Source: Actinomycetes bacterium (GTDB lineage Bacteria; Actinomycetota; Acidimicrobiia; Acidimicrobiales; Acidimicrobiaceae). From it: a DNA stretch of 51,048 nt. Both the position numbers and the translations under genes were made by a program. The stretch is taken from positions 1 through 51,048 of the forward strand of contig JAKAZZ010000017.1 in NCBI GenBank assembly GCA_021826315.1, given 5' to 3'. This document shows positions 1-8,480 of this stretch, in pieces. The notes beneath the pieces are model-generated. The model made no database searches, was not told where the DNA came from, and saw only the letters and a list, made by a program, of their open reading frames with translations. The stretch's first letter is position 1; the number at the start of each line of letters is the position of its first letter.

Positions 1-991
1 ATTGACCTCCACTTGTGTTGACCGGAACTTTACCACCTAAGGTAAGGTCGTTCTCTAATACCCAAGGTCCGATCTCACCCTTGGATGTAATGCCAAGGTC
101 TTCAAGAGCGATCATCACTGCAATTGGGTAGCAGTCATAGATTCCAAATATGTCGACCTCGGCAATCGATATATTTGCCATCGCCAGCGCACCTTCCCCA
201 GCTCTTGCTACTCCGCTGACCAAGCCATTGGTCAAGAGTTGGGAATTTGAAAGGGTAAAGCCACTTTGGGAAAATCCAAAGCCTTCAACTGTGACCGGGT
301 TCCCAACCGTAATCTCTTTTGCTTCTGCCAGTTCTGTTACGAGTAATGACGACGCTCCGCTAGCGGTTGCCACACATTCGAGGAGGTATAACGGCGATGA
401 AACGAGTCGAGACTTCAGGACGTCATCGATATCGATTGGGTCCCTAAACAGTGCCCTTTCGTTTAGAGCTGCGCTTCTTCTTTGGTCAACGACCACCTTT
501 GCTCGCATCTCATCAGTTGTGCCGTAGAGCTTTTTGTGAAGTTCGGCGATCATTGCATAATCGCTGTTAGCCATATGACTTCCATAGGGGAGTTCGAACT
601 CATCGAGGATAGCGATTGATGGCGGCCTCCTTTGGCTCTGCCTCCTCATCTCTTGATAGGTGAGATCGCCTCCAACAATTATGACCCTCTTTGCGAGTTT
701 TGACTCAATCGCCATCTTTGCGTGCCAGAGTGCAACTGTGGGAGACGCTCCATAAGTGGTGATGTCGAGGCTGTATGTGGGATAGATTCCAAGGACTTCG
801 GCTAAAGTAACGTTGAAAGCAGGTCCAGCAAAGTTTGATTGGATAGTAATAATGCCGTCGATCTGCCTCGGTGTGAGGCTAGCATCTGCGAGAGTCCTAA
901 GTACAGATGCGACGACCATATCTAAAAATGGCGGAGCCGAGCCCCTCTCGAACTTTGCGATATCCCAGCTTGTTACTGCTGCCGTTGACAT
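1..991 (-). CDS. Thiolase-superfamily protein (partial, C-terminus outside window)
   Basis: Read on the minus strand from ATG at 991. The frame stays open for 330 codons to the window edge, so the C-terminus is missing. The upstream stretch back to a TGA has no ATG, GTG or TTG, which fixes the start; GGTGG lies just before it. The protein has the layout of SCP-x-type acyl-CoA thiolases: an early DGIITIQS segment, a central gap-rich region with TYGASPTVALWHAKMA and VIIVGGDL, and near the edge VDIFGIYDCYP then NTSGGQ, matching the NxxGG loop of the family. The usual nucleophilic cysteine is not obvious in the TYGAS segment, so the enzyme may be a non-thiolytic homologue. Role in lipid or sterol side-chain metabolism is inference from family. 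It is divergent from the CDF transporter. Confidence 0.8.
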   Translation of the reverse strand, partial: MSTAAVTSWDIAKFERGSAPPFLDMVVASVLRTLADASLTPRQIDGIITIQSNFAGPAFNVTLAEVLGIYPTYSLDITTYGASPTVALWHAKMAIESKLAKRVIIVGGDLTYQEMRRQSQRRPPSIAILDEFELPYGSHMANSDYAMIAELHKKLYGTTDEMRAKVVVDQRRSAALNERALFRDPIDIDDVLKSRLVSSPLYLLECVATASGASSLLVTELAEAKEITVGNPVTVEGFGFSQSGFTLSNSQLLTNGLVSGVARAGEGALAMANISIAEVDIFGIYDCYPIAVMIALEDLGITSKGEIGPWVLENDLTLGGKVPVNTSGGQ

Positions 992-1141
992 TTGACCACC
1001 GATGACGTTGTGCTTGTAAGAATCGTAGGTAATAGAGCGATAAATATCTCAACGAAGTCAAAGTTCTCCGAAGATAATATCTCCAACCTTGAATAAGGAG
1101 CGACTAAACGACCACTAGTAGTTCGTTAGCGTGAAAGAAGT

Positions 1142-2092
1142 TTGTTATCGCGGACGGTTCTCGCTACTAGCATCGAGTCCGTGGAGGAGTCGTCTAAGAG
1201 TACTGTGATCGTGGCGAGCATAACTAACTTCGCCATCTTGGTTATAAAGGTAATCGCAGCTGTGATTACGGGGTCAGCATCACTATTTTCAGAGAGTGCG
1301 CATTCGGCGGTCGACTTCGCCAACCAAGGTTTTCTCTATGTGGGCCTTAGGAGATCAAAACGGGCACGGGACTTTGAACACCCCTTTGGATATGGTCCAG
1401 AACGCTACCTTTCGTCCTATACCGTCGCCGTTACGCTATTTTTCCTCGGATCTTTGCTCTCAATCCGGGAGGGGATCATCAAGCTATCTTCGAACTCTAA
1501 GGTCGAGTCGCCGTCGGTTGCAATTGTGGTACTTCTAATTAGCTTCGTGCTCGAGGCGAACTCTTATAGAAAGGCGTCAAAGGAGTCAAAGAGGGAAAGA
1601 GTTTCGGGAGAGTCTCTCCTTACCTTTGCCAAGAGGACAAAAAATAGCGAAGTCTTCCTCATTATGTTTGAGGACCTTGGGGCGCTGGTTGGTATTGTGA
1701 TAGCCCTTTGCGCCCTACTTGTTTCCGTTGCAACAAAGAACGAGACCTTCGACGCCATAGGGTCGATTTCAATAGGCGTCGTCTTGTCGTTGATCTCGTT
1801 TTTCATATATCGTGAGTCGAAGAGCCTGATCGTTGGAGAGGGAGTTGGAGATGAAGATCTCGCAAAGATTGAGGCTGCCGTAGTTGAAGATGGCCTTCCT
1901 AAGAGGATTATCTACATACGATCATTGCACTTAAGTCCTGATGACGTCCTTCTGACCTTGAAGGTCGCCTACGATGAGGATGCGACTATGGCACAAGTTG
2001 CGGCCGATATCGATCAAGCCGAGGCGCGAATCAGGAGTTCGCTTCCAATTGTGGGTCAGATATTCTTCGAACCCGACGTCTTCCATCCTTAG
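1142..2092 (+). CDS. Cation diffusion facilitator (CDF) family metal transporter
   Basis: A 316-residue inner-membrane protein of the CDF family, which exports divalent metals (Zn, Fe, Mn, Co) in exchange for protons. About six hydrophobic segments fill residues 20-230, and a cytoplasmic C-terminal domain of about 85 residues follows. Near residues 47-58 the SASLFSESAHSAVD segment carries the family HxxxD metal-site pattern, followed by HPFGYGPERYLSS. The second acidic pair lies in MFEDLGALVG in TM5. The only initiator after the in-frame stop at 1127 is TTG at 1142, with no well-spaced ribosome site; GTG 1181 is an alternative. The metal cannot be told from sequence alone. Confidence 0.85.
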   Translation: MLSRTVLATSIESVEESSKSTVIVASITNFAILVIKVIAAVITGSASLFSESAHSAVDFANQGFLYVGLRRSKRARDFEHPFGYGPERYLSSYTVAVTLFFLGSLLSIREGIIKLSSNSKVESPSVAIVVLLISFVLEANSYRKASKESKRERVSGESLLTFAKRTKNSEVFLIMFEDLGALVGIVIALCALLVSVATKNETFDAIGSISIGVVLSLISFFIYRESKSLIVGEGVGDEDLAKIEAAVVEDGLPKRIIYIRSLHLSPDDVLLTLKVAYDEDATMAQVAADIDQAEARIRSSLPIVGQIFFEPDVFHP

Positions 2093-2095
2093 GTG

Positions 2096-2117
2096 ATCTC
2101 ATAGCCCTTGAGATTTT
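2096..2117 (+). terminator. Weak hairpin between convergent genes
   Basis: ATCTCA (2096-2101) pairs with TGAGAT (2109-2114) across a 7-nt loop and runs into TTTTC. It lies four bases after the CDF stop codon and before the convergent TetR gene. The stem is only 6 bp, so termination is plausible rather than certain. Confidence 0.35.
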
Positions 2118-2144
2118 CAGGTAGCAAGCCAGCAGCTATGGCAA

Positions 2145-2777
2145 TTAGGAACGACGCCTCACGGCGATCCCCACCGCTAGAGGTTCTACTACCTCTTCTA
2201 TTATCTGACGTGGAAGATCTACCTCAACGGGAATAGCGTTCATGAAGACGCTGTGGATCAATAGTGACGATGCGACATTTGCCAACCTGATCAAATCATC
2301 GGTTTCCAGATCCTCTCCTTTGTAATTTTCTGTCAATATTCGGCGAAAGTAGTCCCTTCGAGGCTCGGCGATCGATCTGTCGAAGATCTCGGAGAAGCGC
2401 TTTGACCGTCTCGACTCAATGAGCAGGTTGTAAGCGATTTGTCCAAGCTCAGTATTGAAGAATGCAACCACCTCTTCAAGGGCTTCCTTGAGAGTTGGGA
2501 ATGGATCGCCCTTCGGCGTTTCTCTAATAATCTGCGGGAAGTAGTGGCCAATGGTATCGAGGATGAGGTCTTCGCTATCTCTCCAACGGCGGTAAATCGA
2601 TGCCTTAGACGTACCTGAGGCGCTTGCGACCCCTTCAATTGAGAATTGACTGCACCCTCTGCGAATTAATTCGGAGAATGCTGCTTCGTATATCTCTCGT
2701 TCGAGTACCGCACCCCGTCTACGTACCTTTGAAGGTTCGATTGCTGTCATATTAACTTTCGGCCTTTTTGCCACCAT
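2145..2777 (-). CDS. TetR-family transcriptional regulator
   Basis: A 210-residue repressor-type protein. The N-terminal helix-turn-helix is clear: residues about 24-70 contain EIYEAAFSELIRRGCSQFSIEGVA, then ASGTSKASIYRRWRDSEDL, the typical TetR recognition region. The remaining 140 residues form a helical ligand-binding and dimerisation domain. Start is ATG 2777; the methionine at residue 10 (2750) is an alternative. It is divergent from the MFS exporter at 2870 with about 90 bp between them, a usual arrangement for a repressor of a drug exporter. The candidate operator at 2802-2819 lies between the two starts. The inducer is unknown. Confidence 0.88.
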   Translation of the reverse strand: MVAKRPKVNMTAIEPSKVRRRGAVLEREIYEAAFSELIRRGCSQFSIEGVASASGTSKASIYRRWRDSEDLILDTIGHYFPQIIRETPKGDPFPTLKEALEEVVAFFNTELGQIAYNLLIESRRSKRFSEIFDRSIAEPRRDYFRRILTENYKGEDLETDDLIRLANVASSLLIHSVFMNAIPVEVDLPRQIIEEVVEPLAVGIAVRRRS

Positions 2778-2801
2778 GGGGAATAAGAAACGGTCGCGTA
2801 T

Positions 2802-2819
2802 CTTATATTATATTGTAAG
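2802..2819. promoter_or_regulatory. Candidate TetR operator
   Basis: CTTATATTATATTGTAAG is an imperfect 18-bp palindrome (14 of 18 positions symmetric) in the AT-rich gap between the divergent TetR and MFS genes. Its size and place fit a TetR-family operator that would control both genes. Binding is inferred from position only. Confidence 0.4.
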
Positions 2820-2869
2820 TAAAAAGTGAATTAGTACTGACGGTGAAGTGAAGGTTTTGGTGATTGATA

Positions 2870-4342
2870 ATGAGTAACGAAGCGACGCATAAGAGTAAAT
2901 CGAAATTAGCGCTTGTGGTCATCGCAAGCGCACAGCTAATGATCGTATTAGATATAACGATCGTAAATGTAGCCCTCCCATCAATCCAGAGGGCACTTTC
3001 TTTTTCTACCTCGTCCCTTGCTTGGGTTGTAGATGCCTACACGTTAGTATTCGGCGGCCTTCTGCTTCTAGGCGGGCGCTCTGGTGATATCTTCGGACGA
3101 CGAAAGATGTTCACCGTAGGGGTTTTGCTCTTCGCGGGAGCCTCGCTCCTAGGTGGTCTCGCGACCTCGTCAGCGATGTTGGTAGCTGCGCGAGCTCTGC
3201 AGGGGATAGGTGGTGCAATCGCTTCTCCGACTGCACTTGCTTTGGTTGCGTCTAACTTCGAAGATCCGAAGGAGAGAACCGAGGCCCTTACTCTCTTTGC
3301 CGCCGTCTCTGCAGCTGGTGCATCTCTTGGACTGATTTTGGGTGCCCTTCTCACGCAATATCTCTCTTGGAGATGGGTCTTCTTTGTCAATACTCCAATA
3401 GCCTTAGTTCTTTCATTTGCAGCAGGCAAGATCTTGAAGGAGTCCGACAAGCAAAAGGTACCGAGTGACCTTCTAGGCGCATTTACTTCGGTCCTTGGAG
3501 TCGCTGCGCTGGTCTACGCCTTCATCCACGCTGCTGCTTCGGGTTGGTCGAACTCCATAACAGTTACTTCATTTGTAATTGCAGCGGTATCTTTGATCGC
3601 CTTCGTTCTGCGCGAGAGAAGTGCTAAGAGGCCCTTGCTCGAGCTATTCGTATTTGAGAATCGAAATCGCACCGGGTCATACCTAATCATGTTCCTTGTG
3701 TCAGCCGCGCTCTTTTCACTTTGGTTCTTCTTGACGCAGTTTTTGCAGGAAATTTTGGGTTACTCGCCTCTAAAGACCGGCTTTGCTTTTCTTCCAATGA
3801 CCTTGACCGTTATGGTGATCGCGCGTAACGGCGCCTGGTTCATGAAGAAGCTTGGTCCTCTTCCAATGATGATCTACGGTCCAACTGCATCTGCTTTAGC
3901 CTTATTTATCTTCTCGAACCTGAATAGCCACAGTAGTTACCTCAAAGTTATTCTCCCAACACTTTTATTGAATGCCACAGGCCTTGGAATGACCTTCTCA
4001 AGCGTCTTTCCGATGGCGATGACTGGCATTGACCCTCGTCGTGCCGGTATCGGTTCGGCAATGGTCTCGGTCTCACAGCAGGTTGGCGGATCCTTGGGTA
4101 TCTCAGTCCTTGCAACTGTTGCTGCCGCTGGCGTGTCCTCTAAGGCCCACTCGCTTGTTGCAGCCGGTGTGAAGTCACCGTTGGCAATCAAGGCAGCCTC
4201 AGAGATTTCAGGCTGGACCAGTGGCTTTAGGGCGGCTTCGATGATGGCTATCGCCGGAGCCCTAGTTGCTGTCCTAGCGATAAGGCGCAATAAGGCTCCA
4301 CAGATCGCGGGAGGAACTATTCCTGTAGCTGTCGAGGGGTAA
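2870..4342 (+). CDS. MFS multidrug exporter, DHA2 (EmrB/QacA-like) family
   Basis: About 490 residues with around 14 hydrophobic segments, as expected of the DHA2 drug:H+ antiporters. Family marks are VVIASAQLMIVLDITIVNVALP at the start of TM1 (here spanning two short motifs, LDITIVNVALP being the key part), GGRSGDIFGRRKMF (motif A loop between TM2 and TM3), and LGLILGALLTQYLSWRWVF (motif C region of TM5). ATG 2870 is preferred over the overlapping TTG at 2864. The upstream divergent TetR gene probably represses it. Substrate not predictable. Confidence 0.88.
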   Translation: MSNEATHKSKSKLALVVIASAQLMIVLDITIVNVALPSIQRALSFSTSSLAWVVDAYTLVFGGLLLLGGRSGDIFGRRKMFTVGVLLFAGASLLGGLATSSAMLVAARALQGIGGAIASPTALALVASNFEDPKERTEALTLFAAVSAAGASLGLILGALLTQYLSWRWVFFVNTPIALVLSFAAGKILKESDKQKVPSDLLGAFTSVLGVAALVYAFIHAAASGWSNSITVTSFVIAAVSLIAFVLRERSAKRPLLELFVFENRNRTGSYLIMFLVSAALFSLWFFLTQFLQEILGYSPLKTGFAFLPMTLTVMVIARNGAWFMKKLGPLPMMIYGPTASALALFIFSNLNSHSSYLKVILPTLLLNATGLGMTFSSVFPMAMTGIDPRRAGIGSAMVSVSQQVGGSLGISVLATVAAAGVSSKAHSLVAAGVKSPLAIKAASEISGWTSGFRAASMMAIAGALVAVLAIRRNKAPQIAGGTIPVAVEG

Positions 4343-4416
4343 GAAATCCCTCATACCTTTCCCTTAAAGTTAGACCCCTGTTGTTTCGATAAACCGAATA
4401 TACGGAGGTCTAACTG

Positions 4417-5250
4417 TTGGGGAAGGATACGTCGGTGATGGGACTCGATACTTTTCTGACTGTAGTTGACCTAGCAGCTGAAAAGCACAGCGCCTCTCGA
4501 GAACTTCTCGCCTCATTCGAAGGTGTCGATTTAGATCGTAGAGCAATTTCTATGGCAATCTCATCCGACGACGTATTTTCAAAATCTGTACTTCGTCTAG
4601 CAAACTCTCCCTACTATCGGCGTGGGAGAGAAGTCACTTCTGTCGATTACGCAGTTGCCCTGATAGGTGAATGGACTATCCGTGCCTTTGCACTTCTAGA
4701 TATATTCAGAGAGTATGGTGCCCTTTCGAGTGGGGCATGGAACCATAGTTCGATCGTTGCGATCTCCGCTTTTCACGTCTCAGAGTCCCGCGGCGCTGAC
4801 CCCTCACTCTCTTATGCGGCCGGACTGATACATGACGTTGGAGCCTTCGTTTTACGGGCTATCAATGCAGATCGATATCACGACATAGAAAAGATCTTTG
4901 CCGGTGGACTCACCTCCGAGAGCCAAAAGGAGTACCTAGACTCCGAGCGCAGTGCCTTCGGCATTGATCATGAGGAGCTAGGGTCGTTGATCTTGTCACG
5001 CTTTGGCTTCCCTGATCAGATGGTTGCGGCCGTTCGAGGACATCACCTGATCGAGGAGGCTAACCATCCCGTTACTAGGTCTATCATCGATGGCGAACGG
5101 ATCGTCCATTTATCGCAGCTTCCATTCGAACGATGGAGCGATATGCACCTTTTCCCTCTTCAGTACACAATCTCCGATACTTATAGTGCAGTTAAATTTA
5201 TGACCGAGGAGGCATCGCTGCTCTTCAATGAATATGAGGGTAGCAAATGA
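4417..5250 (+). CDS. HDOD-domain signalling protein
   Basis: A 277-residue soluble protein matching the HDOD family, a catalytically degenerate relative of HD phosphohydrolases found in signalling and stress proteins. Residues 20-200 show the domain: LLASFEGVDLDRRAISMAIS, SVLRLANSPYYRR (the conserved K/R-LANS segment), VDYAVALIGEWTIRAFAL and YAAGLIHDVGAFVL. TTG 4417 is chosen because GGAGGT at 4404-4409 lies 7 nt upstream; ATG 4438 is a poorer alternative. No GGDEF, EAL or receiver domain is attached. The neighbours give no functional link, so the role is unknown. Confidence 0.8.
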   Translation: MGKDTSVMGLDTFLTVVDLAAEKHSASRELLASFEGVDLDRRAISMAISSDDVFSKSVLRLANSPYYRRGREVTSVDYAVALIGEWTIRAFALLDIFREYGALSSGAWNHSSIVAISAFHVSESRGADPSLSYAAGLIHDVGAFVLRAINADRYHDIEKIFAGGLTSESQKEYLDSERSAFGIDHEELGSLILSRFGFPDQMVAAVRGHHLIEEANHPVTRSIIDGERIVHLSQLPFERWSDMHLFPLQYTISDTYSAVKFMTEEASLLFNEYEGSK

Positions 5251-5556
5251 TATTTGGCCCTTGAATCGTAGAGATATTTCGCCCAATGAAGGGCTGACGC
5301 GAAATTGGAAATTGAGACGAAAGTGCATCTCAGCTGTCTCCGATAAGTAACGTGCGCAGTGGTGGAAATTGTGGTTGTACTGGAATTTATTATCGTCGAT
5401 AGAGTTTGACTTAGGTGCGAGATCTAGTATCTTGGTCCAACGTAAAACTTTCTGAACATTCCTTCATATGTGGTTACCAAGTTCTTATCAGTAAATTTCA
5501 AGAAAGTAAAGAGCAAGTAAAGAAGCTAGATATTCGAGGCCCCTAACTTCTTACTC
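5251..5556. other. Intergenic region before the ABC transporter operon
   Basis: About 306 bp without a convincing gene. It holds a candidate sigma-70-like promoter (5406-5433) for the transporter genes. A TTAGGT half-site resembling a DtxR/IdeR box overlaps the promoter spacer, but the second half is not present. Confidence 0.5.
5406..5433 (+). promoter_or_regulatory. Candidate promoter of the ABC importer operon
   Basis: TTGACT (5406-5411) and TATCTT (5428-5433) are separated by 16 nt, about 124 nt upstream of the lipoprotein start. Good match to a vegetative promoter, but found by eye only. Confidence 0.35.
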
Positions 5557-6624
5557 ATGTTACGAGCAAATCGAAAAATCAACCTAAAGTCGCGTACAGC
5601 GACAACATCGATCGGGGTCGCAGCCGCAACGATACTCCTAGCGGCATGTGGTTCGGCTTCGGCATCTACCACGTCGTCCTCGTCGTCGTCATCGACTCCG
5701 TTGTATCTTTGGTCATCTGAGGGATATGACTCCTCGACCTGTACTGCCTTCCAAAAGGCGACCGGAATCGTTTGTAAACTATCGGATAACTCAACTGGTC
5801 CAACCCTAGCCAAGATCCAAGCGACCAAGAACAACCCAAGTTGGGGCGTTGCTTGGACAGATGGTAATGCAGCATATGCTGCCCTCGATCAGCAGGGAAT
5901 GCTACTAAAGAACTTCCAGCCAAATACGGGGACTCTAAATGCCCTCGGCCAAAAGCTGGTACCGGCAGACAAAAGCTATATCATCACGGGCGTAACCACG
6001 ACCGGAGCCTTCGTCTATGACTCTTCCAAGGTCGCAAATCCTCCGACTAGCTGGCAAGAACTTCTCCAACCGCAGTGGAAGGGTAAGTTCGGAATGAACA
6101 ACCCGTCTATCGACGGTCCAAGCTATCCGATTCTTGCTGGTCTCTTTGACTCCCTCGGCGGTGTAACTCAAGGTGAAGCCTTCATGTCACAGCTCAAGGC
6201 CAATGGATTGTATGTATCGCAAAACTCAGTCATGGATGACATGACTGCCGGTAAAGTCGAGATTGCGATCGGTCAAAATACGTCGGGTATCGGCAGAGCT
6301 CAGAAGGACCCTAACATCAAGGTCATTTACCCAAATCCATCGCCAGCACTTCCTAGCGTTCTTGCCATCGATGGTAAGGCATCAGCGGCTGAAATAAAGG
6401 ATGCCAAGGCATTTGCGAACTTTATATATAGCCCGGCTGGTCAGAAGGCGATGTTGGCGGGCGATCCAACTGGTGACTCTCAATTCTTCCCAGTTGTAAA
6501 TGGTACTGTTGCAGAAAAGCAGGTACCACCTGAGTCTTCTATCAACTTCTACTTCTACGATCCATATAAGTGGGGATCTTTGGAGTCTTCGGTAAACACA
6601 TGGTTCTCAACTAACATTGCTTAG
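5557..6624 (+). CDS. ABC transporter substrate-binding lipoprotein (iron(III)/thiamine type)
   Basis: A 355-residue exported lipoprotein. The N-terminus has basic residues, a hydrophobic stretch and a lipobox LLAAC at about residues 27-31, then a Ser/Thr-rich linker. The rest looks like family 1 extracellular solute-binding proteins of the FbpA/PotD/ThiB group: TPLYLWSSEGYD near the start of the fold, SWGVAWTDGNAAYAAL, PPTSWQELLQPQWKGKFGM and FANFIYSPAGQKAM. The C-terminal tyrosines in SSINFYFYDPYKWG could serve as ligands, but the tandem Tyr pair of classic iron-binding FbpA is not evident. It is followed by permease and ATPase genes in one operon. Iron(III) is the best guess; thiamine or another anion is possible. 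Confidence 0.8.
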   Translation: MLRANRKINLKSRTATTSIGVAAATILLAACGSASASTTSSSSSSSTPLYLWSSEGYDSSTCTAFQKATGIVCKLSDNSTGPTLAKIQATKNNPSWGVAWTDGNAAYAALDQQGMLLKNFQPNTGTLNALGQKLVPADKSYIITGVTTTGAFVYDSSKVANPPTSWQELLQPQWKGKFGMNNPSIDGPSYPILAGLFDSLGGVTQGEAFMSQLKANGLYVSQNSVMDDMTAGKVEIAIGQNTSGIGRAQKDPNIKVIYPNPSPALPSVLAIDGKASAAEIKDAKAFANFIYSPAGQKAMLAGDPTGDSQFFPVVNGTVAEKQVPPESSINFYFYDPYKWGSLESSVNTWFSTNIA

Positions 6625-8419
6625 TTCTCCTCCTTACCAATCAGAAGAGATTGACGAGGAAGGCGTTGATCTGGATCGTCGTTCCGGCATCCAGGTCAAG
6701 AGCCGCGGGCTTTTTGAGACTGCATCACTTAGGCTAGGGCGACCACTTTTGTGGGTCGTCCTAGCTGTCGTCTCAGTGATCCCCACCATCGCATTTCTTC
6801 TACTCGCATTTTCTCCAAGGATCTTTGCCCAAGGCAACTCTTGGTTTACATTTTCTGCCTTTGGTAGAGCCCTAAGTGGTAATGAACTAGTGGGAATGCG
6901 AAATAGCCTCGGCATATCTACTGCGGCCGCCATCTTCGCTGTCGTGATATCTTCGATGTTGGCCCTTGTGGTTCAGCGAGTGAACTTGCGCGAGTCACGT
7001 TGGATTCCGGGTTTACTATGGGTGATTCTTCTCGTTCCGACATATGTAACTTCGGTTGGTTGGAATGAGGTCGTAGCACCTGGAAGTATCTTTTCGCAGC
7101 TCGGCCTCGTAAACGGTTCGATACGTAACTTGGTCCTTGGCACTGGGGGAATTATTATGATTCTCACCTTTACCGGGGTTCCCTTTGCGTACTTTGCCAT
7201 TTCGCCCGCAATCCGTGGCTTGGGTCGTCGCTTCGAAGAAGCGTCGCGTATCCATGGTGGATCGATTCCACGTACCATAAGAATCGTAACTCCCATCCTG
7301 CTCCCCGCCATCTTTGCAGGTGCTACCATCGTCTTCGCTGAATCTTTGGGCGACTTTGGCGTAGCTTCAACGATCGCTGCGAATGCGAATATCCCCGTGG
7401 CTACGACCAATATCATGTCAGCCATCGCCACATTCCCCACTGACTTTCCTATGGCAGCAGGTACGAGTTGGCTCTTGGTCCTTACTCTTGGGATAGTGCT
7501 GACCATTCAAAATAGAATGACTAGGTCACGGAGCTACGGAGTACTTTCTGGAAGGACCGCTTTTGCGCCGGTACTTAGCCTATCGCTTAGGGCAAAGGTC
7601 ATTGTTCGAAGCTTTTTGTACCTGTTCTTCCTGGCAGCACTTGGAGTTCCGGTTCTTGGGGCACTCATCTCGACTCTATTTAAGCCCTTCCAGAGCCCGT
7701 CGTTGTCGTCGCTTACTTTGAGCGCATATACGACACTGTTCAAAACCCAATCAATTGGCGGACCTATCGTAACTTCGCTTACCATGGCTGCGATCACGGC
7801 GACGATAACCATCGTCTTGGGGATATCGATCGCCAAAGTTTTAACCTCCCCGCGTCCGGGTTTAAGCGGAAAGTTTACGGACTTGATCCTCGTGACGTCG
7901 GTTGCACTTCCTGGTTTGGTTTTGGCTGCCGGATTCATCTTTGTCTTTAATCTTCCACTAACTATTTCCATGGGCATAAATATCTATGGAACGATGATTC
8001 TCCTTGGGATTGGATACGTGGCGATCTCACTTCCTTCTAATGCCAAAGTTATGGTGGGACCGATATCGCAGCTCGATGGATCTTTGATGCGTGCTGGGCG
8101 AATCCACGGAGCTTCTATGCAGAAGGCATTTCGAAGGTGCGTACTTCCACTTTTAGCAAAAAGTATCGTGTGGGCTTGGCTGCTGACTTTTGCATCAACC
8201 TTCGGTGAGTTGCCCACTTCGCAGATGCTCGCCCCAACTGGAGTCAGGACTATGGCAACGGCGATTCTCTCGTCATTCCAAGTCTCGAATCTCTCCGCAG
8301 CTACTGCTTTTTCGGTCATACAGATGGGAATCGTTTTAGGTGTGATCCTTCTAGTGCAGGGTGGATTTAAGTACCTTGCTCCTAAGGGCTGGCAGACAAT
8401 TACCGTCCGGCGCAAGTAG
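6617..8419 (+). CDS. ABC transporter permease, fused double-domain (FbpB/ThiP type)
   Basis: A 600-residue inner-membrane protein with about 12 hydrophobic segments, consisting of two permease halves in one chain. Each half carries the cytoplasmic EAA loop that contacts the ATPase: EASRIHGGSIPRTIRIVTP at about residues 205-223 and RAGRIHGASMQKAFRRCVLP at about residues 492-511. The TTG start at 6617 overlaps the lipoprotein gene by 8 nt, which suggests translational coupling. About 60 hydrophilic residues precede the first membrane segment, so a later start is possible. Two-in-one permeases are typical of iron(III) and thiamine importers. Confidence 0.87.
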   Translation: MLSSPPYQSEEIDEEGVDLDRRSGIQVKSRGLFETASLRLGRPLLWVVLAVVSVIPTIAFLLLAFSPRIFAQGNSWFTFSAFGRALSGNELVGMRNSLGISTAAAIFAVVISSMLALVVQRVNLRESRWIPGLLWVILLVPTYVTSVGWNEVVAPGSIFSQLGLVNGSIRNLVLGTGGIIMILTFTGVPFAYFAISPAIRGLGRRFEEASRIHGGSIPRTIRIVTPILLPAIFAGATIVFAESLGDFGVASTIAANANIPVATTNIMSAIATFPTDFPMAAGTSWLLVLTLGIVLTIQNRMTRSRSYGVLSGRTAFAPVLSLSLRAKVIVRSFLYLFFLAALGVPVLGALISTLFKPFQSPSLSSLTLSAYTTLFKTQSIGGPIVTSLTMAAITATITIVLGISIAKVLTSPRPGLSGKFTDLILVTSVALPGLVLAAGFIFVFNLPLTISMGINIYGTMILLGIGYVAISLPSNAKVMVGPISQLDGSLMRAGRIHGASMQKAFRRCVLPLLAKSIVWAWLLTFASTFGELPTSQMLAPTGVRTMATAILSSFQVSNLSAATAFSVIQMGIVLGVILLVQGGFKYLAPKGWQTITVRRK

Positions 8420-8480
8420 CCGAACATAGGCACCACGGGTGCAGAATTAATTTACAAACTAAGTCATTGGGGAAAGTGCG

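Noticed and set aside
150-995. Plus-strand frames at the left edge
   Set aside because: They are antisense to the thiolase-like gene, which has a full open frame with recognisable motifs.
5410-5428. IdeR-type box in the ABC operon promoter
   Set aside because: Only TTAGGT matches; the remaining positions do not follow the palindrome.
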